Positions 42,711 to 52,767 of a DNA stretch of 64,000 bases are shown here, one piece after another. Position 1 is the first letter of the stretch. Every line of letters starts with the position of its first letter. The notes under the pieces are model-generated. The model was given only the letters and a program-made list of their open reading frames with translations. It did no database searches and was not told the origin of the DNA. Where the stretch lies: the NCBI GenBank assembly GCA_020634015.1, contig JACKCN010000004.1, positions 62,001 through 126,000 on the forward strand, read 5' to 3'. This stretch comes from Candidatus Delongbacteria bacterium (GTDB lineage Bacteria > CAIWAD01). The translations under genes were made by a program, and so were the position numbers.

Positions 42711-43867
42711 GCGTGCGCCTGACCAGCCTGGACGAGGTGACCCGTCCACCCCGGGGCGCCGATGGCCCCCTGGCCACCCAGGAATACTTCATCAACATGG
42801 GGCCCCAGCACCCGGCGACTCACGGTGTGCTGCGCCTGGTGCTCAAGCTGGATGGCGAGACCGTACGCGAAGTGATTCCCGTGCTGGGCTACATCCACCG
42901 CTCCATCGAGAAGATCGCCGAGCACCAGACCTACCGTCAGTTCGTGCATCTCACGGATCGGTTGGACTATCTGTCCTGCCTGATGAACAACTGGTGCGTG
43001 GCCAAGACCGTGGAAGCGGCCGCCGGCATCGAGACCAACGCGCGCATCGAGCACATCCGCACCCTGATGTCCGAGCTGCAGCGCCTGCAGAGCCACACGC
43101 TCTGGTGGGGCGTGCTGGGCATGGACCTGGGCGCCTTCACCCCCTTCCTCTACGGCTTCCGTGACCGCGAAGGCATCACGGAGATCCTGGAAGAGACCAT
43201 TGGCGCCCGCCTGACCATGAACTACATCCAGCCCGGTGGGCTGATGAGTGACATCCACCCGGACTTCGTGCGCAAGGTCAAGGCCTGGATCACTGGATTC
43301 CGCCCCCACCTCGAGGAATACGAGCAGCTGGTCAGCGGCAACCTGATCGTGCACGAACGCCTGGTGGACGTGGGCGTGCTCAGCGCCGAACGCGCCGTGG
43401 CCCTGGGCACATCCGGACCGGTGCTGCGCGCCAGCGGAGTGCCCTGGGACCTGCGCAAGGTGCGCCCCTACGGTGTGTACGATCAACTGGACTTCGACGT
43501 GGCCGTGGGCACCGTGGGCGACAGCTGGGACCGCTACCACGTGCGCGTGGAAGAAATGCGCCAGTCGCTGCGCATGGTGGAACAGCTGCTGGACGGCATT
43601 CCCGAAGGCCCCTTCATGACCATGAAACCCGCCGCCAAGATCCGCCTGCCCGAGGGTCGGTTCTACGGCGAACTGGAAACCGCGCGCGGCATCCTGGGCC
43701 TGCAGATCGTCAGCGACGGCAAGGAATTCCCCTGGCGCGCGCACCTGCGCACGCCCAACTTCAACAACCTGTGGTGCATCACGGAAATCGCCCGGGGCTG
43801 GCGTCTGGCCGACTTGGTGGCGATCGCTTCCACACTGGACCTGGTAGTGCCGGACATCGACCGATGA
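42707..43867 (+). CDS. nuoD: NADH-quinone oxidoreductase subunit D
   Basis: A 386-residue 49-kDa-type subunit that forms the quinone site with NuoB. It shows NMGPQHPATHGVLRL near the N-terminus, GYIHRSIEKIAE, RIEHIRTLMSELQRLQSH and the C-terminal DLVVPDIDR, as in true complex I subunits rather than hydrogenases; the hydrogenase nickel cysteines are absent. The next gene is nuoH, not nuoE, so the NADH module is missing here. Confidence 0.97.
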   Translation: MSVRLTSLDEVTRPPRGADGPLATQEYFINMGPQHPATHGVLRLVLKLDGETVREVIPVLGYIHRSIEKIAEHQTYRQFVHLTDRLDYLSCLMNNWCVAKTVEAAAGIETNARIEHIRTLMSELQRLQSHTLWWGVLGMDLGAFTPFLYGFRDREGITEILEETIGARLTMNYIQPGGLMSDIHPDFVRKVKAWITGFRPHLEEYEQLVSGNLIVHERLVDVGVLSAERAVALGTSGPVLRASGVPWDLRKVRPYGVYDQLDFDVAVGTVGDSWDRYHVRVEEMRQSLRMVEQLLDGIPEGPFMTMKPAAKIRLPEGRFYGELETARGILGLQIVSDGKEFPWRAHLRTPNFNNLWCITEIARGWRLADLVAIASTLDLVVPDIDR

Positions 43868-45006
43868 ACATGCCTCTTCTGCCCGCGGGCGGCTCGCCCC
43901 TTGACCTGTTCAATACGCTGCTGGTCACGCTCTCGCTGCCCGTGAGCCAACGTGCCAGTGCCGCCCTGCCCGACAACCTCTGGCTGGCCGCCTTCTGGAT
44001 GGCCGTGTCACTGGCAGGCGTGATGGCGGCCTTCACCGTGCTCGGTCTGGTGCTGGTCTACGCCGAGCGCAAGGTGGCCGCTCACTTCCAGTGCCGCCTG
44101 GGTCCCATGCGCGTGGGGCCGCACGGCATCTTCCAGACCGTGGCCGACACGGTGAAACTGCTCTCCAAGGAAGACCTGGTGCCCACGGGCGCCGACAAGC
44201 TGCTGTTCTTCCTGGCCCCCGGACTGGTGCTCAGTGGGTCGCTGCTGGCGATGGCTCTGGTACCGGCCAGCCCCTGGCTGCAGGTCACGGACCTCTCGAT
44301 CGGCGTGGTCTTCGTGCTGGCGGTGGGCAGCCTGAGTGTGCTGGGCATTCTGCTGGGAGGCTGGAGCAGCAACAACAAGTGGTCGCTGCTGGGAGCCATG
44401 CGCGCCGGAGCCCAGATCGTGAGCTACGAGCTGACCGCCACCCTGGCCGTGCTGGCCGTGGTGATGCTGGCCGGTTCCATGAGCCTCAACGGCATCATCC
44501 AGAGCCAGCAGGCGGGCTGGTGGATCTGGCGGGCTCCCGTGGCCGGGTTGCTGGGCTTCCTGCTCTTCGTGATCGCCAGCACCGCCGAAGTGAACCGCAC
44601 GCCCTTCGACATTCCCGAAGGCGAGAGCGAGCTGGCCGCGGGATTCCATACCGAGTTCTCGGGCCTGCGCTTCGCCTTCTTCTTCCTGGCCGAGTTCCTC
44701 AACATGTTCGTGGCCAGCGCGATTGCCGCGACCCTGTTTCTGGGCGGTTGGCTGCCTTTCCACATCGGCGACTGGCAGGCCTTCAACGGCGCGATGGATC
44801 TCATTCCCCCCGTGCTCTGGTTCGGACTGAAGACCGGCGGGCTGATCTTTCTGATGATGTGGTTCCGCTGGACCTTCCCCCGTCTGCGGGTGGACCAGCT
44901 GATGCGCCTGGAATGGACCTTCCTGCTGCCCGTCTCCCTGCTCAACCTGCTGCTCTGCGCCCTGCTGGTGCTGCTGGGCGGCGTGATCTTCCCCGGAGGA
45001 TTCTGA
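43864..45006 (+). CDS. nuoH: NADH-quinone oxidoreductase subunit H
   Basis: A 380-residue membrane subunit joining the peripheral and membrane arms near the quinone channel. Conserved features are AERKVAAHFQCRLGPMRVGPHG, the loop with KLLSKEDLVP, and EVNRTPFDIPEGESELAAGFHTE. Eight or more hydrophobic segments. ATGA overlap with nuoD and a TGATG overlap with nuoI. Confidence 0.97.
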   Translation: MNMPLLPAGGSPLDLFNTLLVTLSLPVSQRASAALPDNLWLAAFWMAVSLAGVMAAFTVLGLVLVYAERKVAAHFQCRLGPMRVGPHGIFQTVADTVKLLSKEDLVPTGADKLLFFLAPGLVLSGSLLAMALVPASPWLQVTDLSIGVVFVLAVGSLSVLGILLGGWSSNNKWSLLGAMRAGAQIVSYELTATLAVLAVVMLAGSMSLNGIIQSQQAGWWIWRAPVAGLLGFLLFVIASTAEVNRTPFDIPEGESELAAGFHTEFSGLRFAFFFLAEFLNMFVASAIAATLFLGGWLPFHIGDWQAFNGAMDLIPPVLWFGLKTGGLIFLMMWFRWTFPRLRVDQLMRLEWTFLLPVSLLNLLLCALLVLLGGVIFPGGF

Positions 45007-45698
45007 TGCCCCTGATTGACCTGGGAACCGCCGCGCGGGAAGGGTTGCGCGGCCAGCAGGAAGTGGGCGGGCAGTCGGTGTCCGTGATCCGGGCCCCGCG
45101 CCCGATCCCCCAGGGCCTGGCCGGACGCACGGTCAACGGACTGGGCAGCCTGCTCACCGGCATGCGGATCACCTTCCGCTATTTCCGCAAGCCCTCGACG
45201 GTGGTCACGCGCCAGTACCCCGAGAACCGTGATACGCTGAAGATGCCCGAGCGCTACCGGGCCCGGCTGATCTTCCTGTATGAGGAAGATGGCCTGCATC
45301 GCTGCACGGGCTGCCGGATCTGCGAGAAGGCCTGCCCCAACACATCCATCATCATCGCCACCCAGAAGGGCGAAGCCAGCAAGAAACCCGAGATCGAACG
45401 CTACACATGGCGACTGGACACCTGCACCTTCTGCAATGCCTGCGTGCAGGCCTGCCCCCACGATGCGATCATCTTCGATGGCAAGTTCGAGAGCTCGGTC
45501 TTCGACCGCCGCCTGCTGGTCTACAACCTCAACACCTACGCCGGCCCCCATTCCGCTCTGGCGGCCAAGATCGAGGATCCCGAAGCCCGCGCCGCCTCGA
45601 TGGTGCCCGTGGGACGCTACGACGGCGCACTGCCGCTCTCGGGCACAGCGATGGACGGCCTGCCCGCCCTCGAGAGCCGCGGGGGGACAAAGGAATGA
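45006..45698 (+). CDS. nuoI: NADH-quinone oxidoreductase subunit I
   Basis: A 230-residue subunit with two 4Fe-4S ferredoxin motifs: C100, C103, C106, C110 and C140, C143, C146, C150 (N6a and N6b clusters). The N-terminal about 45 residues and the C-terminal about 60 residues are longer than in the shortest homologues. In complexes without NuoEFG this is the likely entry side for electrons from reduced ferredoxin. Coupled to nuoH and nuoJ by overlapping start/stop codons. Confidence 0.96.
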   Translation: MPLIDLGTAAREGLRGQQEVGGQSVSVIRAPRPIPQGLAGRTVNGLGSLLTGMRITFRYFRKPSTVVTRQYPENRDTLKMPERYRARLIFLYEEDGLHRCTGCRICEKACPNTSIIIATQKGEASKKPEIERYTWRLDTCTFCNACVQACPHDAIIFDGKFESSVFDRRLLVYNLNTYAGPHSALAAKIEDPEARAASMVPVGRYDGALPLSGTAMDGLPALESRGGTKE

Positions 45699-46240
45699 AC
45701 CTGGCGATTCCCTTCTTCTGGTGCTTCGCCCTCGCCAGCATCGCACTTGCCCTGGGCGTGGTGCTCTCGCGGCGCATCCTGCGCAGTGCCCTGTATCTCA
45801 CGGGCGTGCTGCTCTGCGGGGCCGTGTTCTATCTGCTGCTGGGCGCCGAATTCCTGGCGGGCATCCAGATTCTGGTCTACATCGGCGGCATCGTGGTGCT
45901 GCTGGTGTTCACGATCATGCTCACCCACAGCAGCGAGCTCGAGGAAGCACCTCCGGCCACCCTGCGCCTGCTGGGCGCGGCCATGGCCAGCCTCGCCTTC
46001 CTGGGCCTGGGAGTCTGGATGGTGGGCGCGTCGGCCCTTTCCGAGACACCCAACGCACTGGCCCAACCCCTGGACGGTGTCACGGCCCAGCTGGGCCGCC
46101 AGTTGCTCTCGGCCGGTGAGGGTGGCAGCGTGCTGCCCTTCGAACTGCTGAGCGTGCTGCTGCTGCTGGCCGCCGTGGGTGGGGTCTATGTGGCACGCAA
46201 GACCTCGGAGAAGGATTCCAGCAAGGAGACCCCCGCATGA
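45695..46240 (+). CDS. nuoJ: NADH-quinone oxidoreductase subunit J
   Basis: A 181-residue membrane subunit with five hydrophobic helices. The block LLLGAEFLAGIQILVYIGGIVVLLVFTIML in the third helix region is the family hallmark. ATGA overlap with nuoI and with nuoK. Confidence 0.94.
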   Translation: MNLAIPFFWCFALASIALALGVVLSRRILRSALYLTGVLLCGAVFYLLLGAEFLAGIQILVYIGGIVVLLVFTIMLTHSSELEEAPPATLRLLGAAMASLAFLGLGVWMVGASALSETPNALAQPLDGVTAQLGRQLLSAGEGGSVLPFELLSVLLLLAAVGGVYVARKTSEKDSSKETPA

Positions 46241-46566
46241 ACTGGCCCTCCGGCTGGGAACCCACGGCCGCGCACTGGCTGCTGCTGGGGCTGACCCTGT
46301 TCTCGATCGGGATCTTCGGCGTGCTCAGCCGGCGCAGCGCCATTGGCGTGCTGCTGAGCATTGAGATCCTGCTCAACGCGGGCGCACTGACTCTGGTGGC
46401 GCTCTTCGCCTGCCTGCACCCCGGGCGCGTCGAGGGCATGCTGGGCGCGCTCTTCATCATCGCCGTGGCGGCCGCCGAAGTGGCCGTGGCGATGGCCGTG
46501 TTCGTGACCCTGTTCAAGACGCGGCACAGCACGGATGTGACCCACATGAATTCGCTGAAAGGCTGA
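46237..46566 (+). CDS. nuoK: NADH-quinone oxidoreductase subunit K
   Basis: A 109-residue three-helix subunit. The buried glutamates important for proton transfer are visible in LLSIEILLNA and in IIAVAAAEVAVAMA. Length as usual. It starts within the nuoJ stop and ends 3 nt before nuoL. Confidence 0.95.
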   Translation: MNWPSGWEPTAAHWLLLGLTLFSIGIFGVLSRRSAIGVLLSIEILLNAGALTLVALFACLHPGRVEGMLGALFIIAVAAAEVAVAMAVFVTLFKTRHSTDVTHMNSLKG

Positions 46567-46569
46567 GCG

Positions 46570-48588
46570 ATGAGCGAGCTGATTCCCCAGCTGGCCCAGG
46601 CCGCCAGTGATCCTCTGCTGAGCCGGGCCTGGCTGGTGCCCGGGCTGCCGCTGGCGGGTTTCCTGCTCAATGGGCTGGTGATCCGTCCGCTGAAGAAGGA
46701 GTGGGTCGGACCGCTGGCCACCACGCTGGTCTTCGCCAGCATGGTGCTGAGCTGGTTGCTGGCCCTGCGCTACTACAGCTTCTTCCCTGCGGGTGGCGCA
46801 CATCCTGCTCTGGTGAGCTGGCAGCTGCCCTGGCTGCAGGCCAGCCCCGATCTGGTCTTCGGCATGGGCACCCTGCTCGATCCGGCCTCGCTGCTGCTGC
46901 TGGTGGTGGTGACCACGGTGAGCGCCTTCGTGCACCTGTACTCCATCGGCTACATGGCCGACGACCCGGGCAAGGCGCGCTATTTCACCTTTCTGAATCT
47001 GTTCACCTTCAGCATGCTGGGGCTGGTGCTGGCGTCCAACATGGTGCAGCTCTATGTCTGCTGGGAACTGGTGGGTGCCAGCAGTTTCCTGCTGATCGGC
47101 TTCTACTTCAGCAAACCGTCGGCGGTGGCGGCGGCCAAGAAGGCCTTCATCGTGACACGCTTCGCCGATCTGGGGCTCCTGCTGGGCACGTTGCTGCTGT
47201 CATGGATGGGCTGGCAACTGCTGCCCGGCCTGCAGGCCACGGGCATGGCCGCGGCGGACAGCATGCCCGCGGATTTTGCCGTGCTCAATTCCGCGGGTTT
47301 TCACGACGCCGTGCTCTCCCTGCCCTGGACCGTGGGCGGCCTGAGCCTGCTCAGCCTGTCGCTGCTGCTGGTCTTCATGGGCGCAGCAGGCAAGAGCGCC
47401 ATGTTCCCGCTGCATATCTGGCTGCCCGATGCAATGGAAGGCCCCACACCCGTTTCGGCCCTGATTCACGCCGCCACGATGGTGGTGGCCGGTGTCTATC
47501 TGGTGGCCCGGCTCTTCCCGGCCTTCGCCGCCGCGGGCCAGCCGCTACAGGTGGTGGCATTCGTGGGGGCCTTCACCTGCCTCTTCGCCGCGCTGCTGGC
47601 CTGCCGTCAGGACGACATCAAGCGCGTGCTGGCCTACAGTACCCTCAGTCAATTGGGCTACATGATGTTCGCACTGGGCGTGGCCAGCATGGATCACCCG
47701 CTGGGGTACACCGCCAGCCTGTTCCACCTGTTCACCCATGCCTTCTTCAAGTCCCTGCTCTTCCTGGGCGCGGGCGCGGTGATCCACGCGGTGCACAGCA
47801 ACTCGATCCGGGAGATGGGCGGGCTGCGCAGAAAGATGCCGTTGACCCATCTCGCCTTCCTGCTGGCCGTGCTGGCCATCGCGGGCCTGCCGCCCTTCTC
47901 TGGGTTCTTCTCCAAGGACGAAATCCTGCGCGCGGCGCTGGAAAGCGGACACACCTGGGTCTATGCCACCGGCATGCTGGTGGCCGTGCTCACTCCCTTC
48001 TATATGGCGCGGATCTACCTGGTGGCCTTCCTGGGTGAACCGCGCAGCGAGGCGGCCGCGCACGCCCACGACGCCCCCTGGACCATGACCGTGCCCCTGC
48101 TGGTGCTGGCTGCTCTGGCCGTGGCTGCGGGCTGGCTGCCCATGGGCCAATACGTGAGCACGGGTGCCGAACACGCGGGCGCACACGGCATCGACTGGAG
48201 CATCGCGGCTCCGGCCACACTGGCCTCGCTGCTGGGACTGGGTCTGGCCTGGTGGCTCCACGGCAGTGATCCGGCGCGATCGGCAGCACGCCGTGACTCG
48301 CTGTTTGCCGCACTGGGTCCCATCGGGCGAGCCATCGACGCGCGCTTCTGGATCGATGAGATCTGGCTGTTCGTCACCAGGAAGATCGTCTTCAATCTGG
48401 TGGCCGCCCCCATTGCCTGGTTCGACCGCAACGTGGTGGACGGTGCCGTGAATCTCACCGGCTGGCTGGCCCGCATCGGCGGTGCCGGCCTGACTCTGAT
48501 CCAGAACGGCCAGGTCCAGGCCTACGCCACCTGGCTGGTAAGCGGTGCGGTGGGCCTGGGCCTGCTGCTCTGGTTCCTGCTGCCCTGA
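46570..48588 (+). CDS. nuoL: NADH-quinone oxidoreductase subunit L
   Basis: A 672-residue antiporter-like, proton-pumping subunit. Typical motifs are YMADDPGKARYFTFLNLFTFSMLGLV, WELVGASSFLLIGFY, AAGKSAMFPLHIWLPDAMEGPTPVSALIHAATMVVAGVYL, and the C-terminal part with a long amphipathic helix near ARFWIDEIW. Length is normal for NuoL with its lateral helix. Start 3 nt after nuoK. Confidence 0.97.
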   Translation: MSELIPQLAQAASDPLLSRAWLVPGLPLAGFLLNGLVIRPLKKEWVGPLATTLVFASMVLSWLLALRYYSFFPAGGAHPALVSWQLPWLQASPDLVFGMGTLLDPASLLLLVVVTTVSAFVHLYSIGYMADDPGKARYFTFLNLFTFSMLGLVLASNMVQLYVCWELVGASSFLLIGFYFSKPSAVAAAKKAFIVTRFADLGLLLGTLLLSWMGWQLLPGLQATGMAAADSMPADFAVLNSAGFHDAVLSLPWTVGGLSLLSLSLLLVFMGAAGKSAMFPLHIWLPDAMEGPTPVSALIHAATMVVAGVYLVARLFPAFAAAGQPLQVVAFVGAFTCLFAALLACRQDDIKRVLAYSTLSQLGYMMFALGVASMDHPLGYTASLFHLFTHAFFKSLLFLGAGAVIHAVHSNSIREMGGLRRKMPLTHLAFLLAVLAIAGLPPFSGFFSKDEILRAALESGHTWVYATGMLVAVLTPFYMARIYLVAFLGEPRSEAAAHAHDAPWTMTVPLLVLAALAVAAGWLPMGQYVSTGAEHAGAHGIDWSIAAPATLASLLGLGLAWWLHGSDPARSAARRDSLFAALGPIGRAIDARFWIDEIWLFVTRKIVFNLVAAPIAWFDRNVVDGAVNLTGWLARIGGAGLTLIQNGQVQAYATWLVSGAVGLGLLLWFLLP

Positions 48589-48630
48589 CCTCACGCCCGG
48601 ATCTGCCGGGAACAACTTTTCAGGACTCCC

Positions 48631-50154
48631 ATGGGCCTCGTATCCCTCATTCTGTTGCTGCCCCTGCTGACTGCCCTGGCGCTGTTGCTGGTGCCCGGCG
48701 AGAACAAGCCCCTGTTGCGCGGCATTTCCTTCGTCGGATCACTGGCCACGCTCGTGCTCAGTCTGGTGCTGGCCGTGATGTACTGGCAGCAGGCCGTCCG
48801 CGGGGCCGACCCAGCGGCGATCGGCAGTGACACCGTACTCCATTTCAGTGAGCGCCTGCTCTGGTTTCCCAGTCTGGGCATCCAGTATCTGGTGGGCCTG
48901 GACGGCATCTCGGCGGCCATGCTGGTGCTCACGGGCATCATCATCTTCACCGCCGTGCTGGCCTCGTGGACCATGGAGGACCGTCTCAAGGAATTCTTCG
49001 TGCTGCTCTTCGTGCTGGTGGCCGGGGTCTTCGGCGTGTTCGTCAGTTTCGACCTGTTCCTGTTCCTGGTCTGTTACGAAGTGGCCGTGCTGCCCATGTA
49101 CCTGCTGATCGGCATCTGGGGCACGGGACAGCGCAAGTACGCGGCGATGAAACTGACCCTGATGCTGCTGCTGGGCTCCGCGGGCATCATCGTGGGCTTT
49201 CTGGCCCTGTATCACCAGAGCGGGCTGGCCACCTTCGACCTGCTGGCGCTGGGCAGCGTGCACTATCCGCCAGCCTTCCAGCAGTGGGTCTTCCCCGCCA
49301 TCTTCATCGGCTTTGGCGTGATCGGCGCACTCTACCCCTTCCACACCTGGAGCCCGGACGGCCACGCCTCGGCCCCCACGGGCGTCTCGATGCTGCACGC
49401 GGGCGTGCTGATGAAGCTGGGGGGGTACGGTGTCTTGCGCATCGCGATCTATCTGCTGCCCGAGGGGGCCAAGCACTGGGCGCTGGCCTTTCTGGTGCTG
49501 ACCACGATCAACATCGTCTACGGCAGCCTGGGTGCGATTCGTCAGAAGGACCTCAAGTACTTCACCGCCTACAGCAGCGTCAGCCACTGCGGGTTCATCC
49601 TCTTCGGCCTCTGCACCCTGAATCTGATGGGCTTCAAGGGCGCGGTGATCCAGATGTTCAGCCATGGCATCATGACCGGCCTGTTCTTCGGCCTGATCGG
49701 CATGGTCTACGGACGCACGCACACCCGCATCCTCAGTGAAATGGGTGGCCTGGCGAAGGTGATTCCATGGCTGGCCGTGAGCTTCTACATCGGCGGTCTG
49801 GCTTCGCTGGGGCTGCCCGGCTTCTCCGGTTTCATCGCCGAGCTGCATGTGTTCCTGGGCGGCTTCTTCGGCAATCCATGGACCTCGCAGACCCTCACCC
49901 GCACCCTCACGGTCATCGCCACGGCCTCGATCGTGATCACCGCGGTATACGTGCTGCGCGGCCTGGCCACGGTCTTCCACGGCCCGGTGACCAACCCGCA
50001 CTTCGAGACTCTGCCGCCCGTGCTGTGGCACGAGAAGCTGGCCACGGGCATTCTCATCGCCACTCTGGCTCTGGTGGGCATGATTCCCGCCACCCTGACC
50101 CAGTTGATCGAAACCTCGCTCCAGCCCATGCTGGCGCGCCTGAACGGATTCTGA
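48631..50154 (+). CDS. nuoM: NADH-quinone oxidoreductase subunit M
   Basis: A 507-residue antiporter-like, proton-pumping subunit. It shows YEVAVLPMYLLIGIWG, LYPFHTWSPDGHASAPTGVSMLHAGVLMKLGGYG and YSSVSHCGFILFG, all standard for NuoM. It starts 42 nt after nuoL with AGGA upstream. Confidence 0.97.
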   Translation: MGLVSLILLLPLLTALALLLVPGENKPLLRGISFVGSLATLVLSLVLAVMYWQQAVRGADPAAIGSDTVLHFSERLLWFPSLGIQYLVGLDGISAAMLVLTGIIIFTAVLASWTMEDRLKEFFVLLFVLVAGVFGVFVSFDLFLFLVCYEVAVLPMYLLIGIWGTGQRKYAAMKLTLMLLLGSAGIIVGFLALYHQSGLATFDLLALGSVHYPPAFQQWVFPAIFIGFGVIGALYPFHTWSPDGHASAPTGVSMLHAGVLMKLGGYGVLRIAIYLLPEGAKHWALAFLVLTTINIVYGSLGAIRQKDLKYFTAYSSVSHCGFILFGLCTLNLMGFKGAVIQMFSHGIMTGLFFGLIGMVYGRTHTRILSEMGGLAKVIPWLAVSFYIGGLASLGLPGFSGFIAELHVFLGGFFGNPWTSQTLTRTLTVIATASIVITAVYVLRGLATVFHGPVTNPHFETLPPVLWHEKLATGILIATLALVGMIPATLTQLIETSLQPMLARLNGF

Positions 50155-50163
50155 GAGGCCGTC

Positions 50164-51582
50164 ATGCTGCTGATCCTGCCCGAAGTCCTGGTCTGCACGA
50201 CCCTTGTGCTCAGCCTGCTGCTGGCCGCCTTCCGCCCCGAGGGGTCGCTGCGAGCCTCCGCCGGACTCTGCGCCGTGGGCCTGGGGCTGGCCCTGCTGGC
50301 CCTGTTGAACCTGCCCACCGAGGGCAGCCTCTTCGGGGGCGCCTTTCATCTCGACAGCGTGACACTCTGGTTCAAGGGCATTCTGCTGGTCTCGGCCCTG
50401 CTGGTGGTGTTGCTGGCCGCCGACTCCCCGCGCAGCGAACACGAAGGCCACGCGGGCGGCGAATACTTCGCCACCCTGCTGGGCAGCCTGCTGGGCATGC
50501 TCTTCCTGGTGTCCGCGGGCGACCTGCTGACCCTCTTCATCGGGCTGGAACTGGCCACTCTGCCGCTGGTGCTTTTGAGCGCCTGGAACCGCCAGTCCGA
50601 ATCTTCGGCGGAAGCCGCACTGAAGTACGTGCTGCTGGCCGCGCTGTCCTCGGGCCTGATCGTCTTCGGTCTGGCACTCATGGCCGGACTGCATGGCAGC
50701 CTGTCCTTCGAGGCGGGCATCACGGCACTTTCGCAGCCCATCGGCTGGCTGGGCTTCGCCCTGCTGCTCTCGGGCGGGGCCTTCAAGATGAGCCTGGCCC
50801 CCTTCCACCTCTGGGCCGCCGATGTCTACGAAGGCGCACCCACCCCCGTGACCACCTGGCTCAGCATGGGCTCCAAGGCCGCCGGGCTGGCCTTTCTGGT
50901 GCAGCTGGTCTACCGGGTCTTCCCCGAAGCCCTCTGGGACATCAGTCCCCTGCTGGCCGGCCTGGCCGCGATAACGATGACCGTGGGCAACCTGGTGGCC
51001 ATCGTCCAGCAGAACCTCAAGCGCTTCATGGCCTACAGCTCGATCAGCCAGGCGGGCTATCTGCTCTTCGGTTTCCTCGACCCCAGCGGCACCATGGGCA
51101 TCGGCGCCATGCTGTACTACCTGCTGGTGTACCTGGCGGGCAACGTGGCGGTCTTCGGTGTGATCCTGTATTGGGAACGCGCCGCCGGGGCCCGCGAGGT
51201 CGAAGATTTCCGCGGTTTCAGCCGCGAGCGCCCCGGGCTGGCCGTGGCTCTGCTGCTGGGTCTGCTGAGCCTGGCCGGCATCCCTCCCCTGGCGGGTTTC
51301 ACCGGCAAGTTCCTGCTCTTCTCCGTGGCCGCCGACGTGGGCTACCACTGGCTGGTGCTGCTGGGCGCGATCAATTCCACGATCTCGTTGTACTACTACC
51401 TGCGCATTCTGCGCCAGGCCTACATCGAAGACCCGGAGCCCGCCACGCGGCGCAGCTCCGGTGGTGGCAGCACCGCCTTCGTGATCGCCTTCGGCGGTGT
51501 GACCGTTCTGCTGGCAGGTGTGGTGCCGGCAGTGTATGAACTGATCCATCAGAGCACCATGGGCTGGCTCGCCGGTTTCTAG
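50164..51582 (+). CDS. nuoN: NADH-quinone oxidoreductase subunit N
   Basis: A 472-residue antiporter-like, proton-pumping subunit and the last gene of the operon. Motifs: GLELATLPLVLLSAW, FKMSLAPFHLWAADVYEGAPTPVTTWLSMGSKAAG and YSSISQAGYLLFG. GAGAGG lies just upstream of the start. No clear intrinsic terminator follows; the next 1.9 kb is repeat DNA. Confidence 0.97.
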   Translation: MLLILPEVLVCTTLVLSLLLAAFRPEGSLRASAGLCAVGLGLALLALLNLPTEGSLFGGAFHLDSVTLWFKGILLVSALLVVLLAADSPRSEHEGHAGGEYFATLLGSLLGMLFLVSAGDLLTLFIGLELATLPLVLLSAWNRQSESSAEAALKYVLLAALSSGLIVFGLALMAGLHGSLSFEAGITALSQPIGWLGFALLLSGGAFKMSLAPFHLWAADVYEGAPTPVTTWLSMGSKAAGLAFLVQLVYRVFPEALWDISPLLAGLAAITMTVGNLVAIVQQNLKRFMAYSSISQAGYLLFGFLDPSGTMGIGAMLYYLLVYLAGNVAVFGVILYWERAAGAREVEDFRGFSRERPGLAVALLLGLLSLAGIPPLAGFTGKFLLFSVAADVGYHWLVLLGAINSTISLYYYLRILRQAYIEDPEPATRRSSGGGSTAFVIAFGGVTVLLAGVVPAVYELIHQSTMGWLAGF

Positions 51583-51744
51583 CTGGATGCGCACGATCAG
51601 AACGTAGCCCGGATGCAGCCCGCTATCTGTTGCCGAATCGCCTGTGTTCCGGCGAAATCCGGGAGCCATGACTCGCCGCTCGCACCGGACTGGACGAACC
51701 CTCCACCGGTCATTCTTCCACCGGTATCCTGTCACTGACTATGG

Positions 51745-51985
51745 CCCGTGATGCCATCCTCGGCCGGGGACTGCCTCCCGTGAGGCGTCGTTTTCCACCT
51801 TTCTTTGGAGCGGGTCCAAAGAAAGGTGGAGCCAAAGAAAGACCCTCTTCGCAGGCCTCGCGCCGCGCAAACTTGGCCCGCTGCGCGGTCCGGCGAGCAA
51901 GCGCGGCGACCAACGTCCCCTGCCCGACCGTTCCGTCTCGATGGTTCCGCCACCGGCGTCACCGCTTTGGAAGAAGATTGATCAG
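51745..51985 (+). repeat. Palindromic dispersed repeat, copy B
   Basis: Central hairpin with perfect 15-bp arms (51795-51809 and 51815-51829), then the conserved middle and the end block at 51929-51967. Very similar to copy C over about 240 bp. Confidence 0.85.
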
Positions 51986-52167
51986 AGACAGAGCCGTAGC
52001 TTCCAGCCGGGCCCGATGCAGCCCCACACACGTGATCGCGTCATCTGATTTTCCGGCGAAATCCGGGTCGCCCGGAATGGGGAATGCGGACATCGGCCGC
52101 ACCGGAGTCCTCGAACCCTCAATCTTCCATCTCTTCCACTGGTATCCTGTCACTGACGGGGGCCCGT

Positions 52168-52402
52168 GATGCCTTCCTCGGCCCGGGTCTGCCTCCCGTG
52201 ATGCATCGTTTTCCACCTTTCTTTGGACGGGTCCAAAGAAAGGTGGAGCCAAAGAAAGACCCTCTTCGCAGGCCTCGCGCCGCGCAAACTTGGCCCCGCT
52301 TCGCGGTCCGGCGAGCAAGCGCGGCGGACCACGCTCCCTGCCCGACCATTCCGTCTCGATGGTTCCGCCACCGGCGTCACCGCTGTGGAAGGGGATGGAT
52401 CA
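52168..52402 (+). repeat. Palindromic dispersed repeat, copy C
   Basis: Central hairpin with perfect 16-bp arms (52213-52228 and 52231-52246, 2-nt spacer) and the end block at 52347-52385. Same orientation as copies A and B. Confidence 0.85.
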
Positions 52403-52432
52403 TGCGTGACACCGAGAATTCCCTGCATGACC

Positions 52433-52457
52433 GTCACCCCCGCGGAAGCGGGGGGCC
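52433..52457 (+). repeat. GTCACCCCCGC-type hairpin element
   Basis: Short inverted repeat of the kind also seen at 5839-5862, and in reverse orientation at 6394-6417, 53011-53035 and 53385-53408. Arms of 5-7 bp of C/G with a variable 4-nt centre. Confidence 0.7.
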
Positions 52458-52767
52458 CGAACATTTACACCGCACACCCTGTTTCTCTCGAACCGCCGCA
52501 TTCACCCCAAAGCGTCGCTTTGGCAATGCTCCCCGCGGCTGTTGATGGTGTGTCCCTGCGGGGCGGTTTGTATGACGCTTCCCCCCGTAGGGTGGGCAAA
52601 GCGCAGCGTGCCCACCAACACACACGGAAACCAACGCCCACCCTCTCCCCCACCAAGCCCCGAACGGGGCATCATACATCCATAGCCCGTGGGGAATCCA
52701 CGGGTGGGCGTGGATGCCCGGGACAATCGGAACCATGCGCGGGGGTGGTCAGGGCGACGGTCGAAAG

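Noticed and set aside
48739..51735. A 998-codon open frame opposite nuoM and nuoN
   Set aside because: Translation is low-complexity, rich in Q, H, G and A, and lies over two certain complex I genes.
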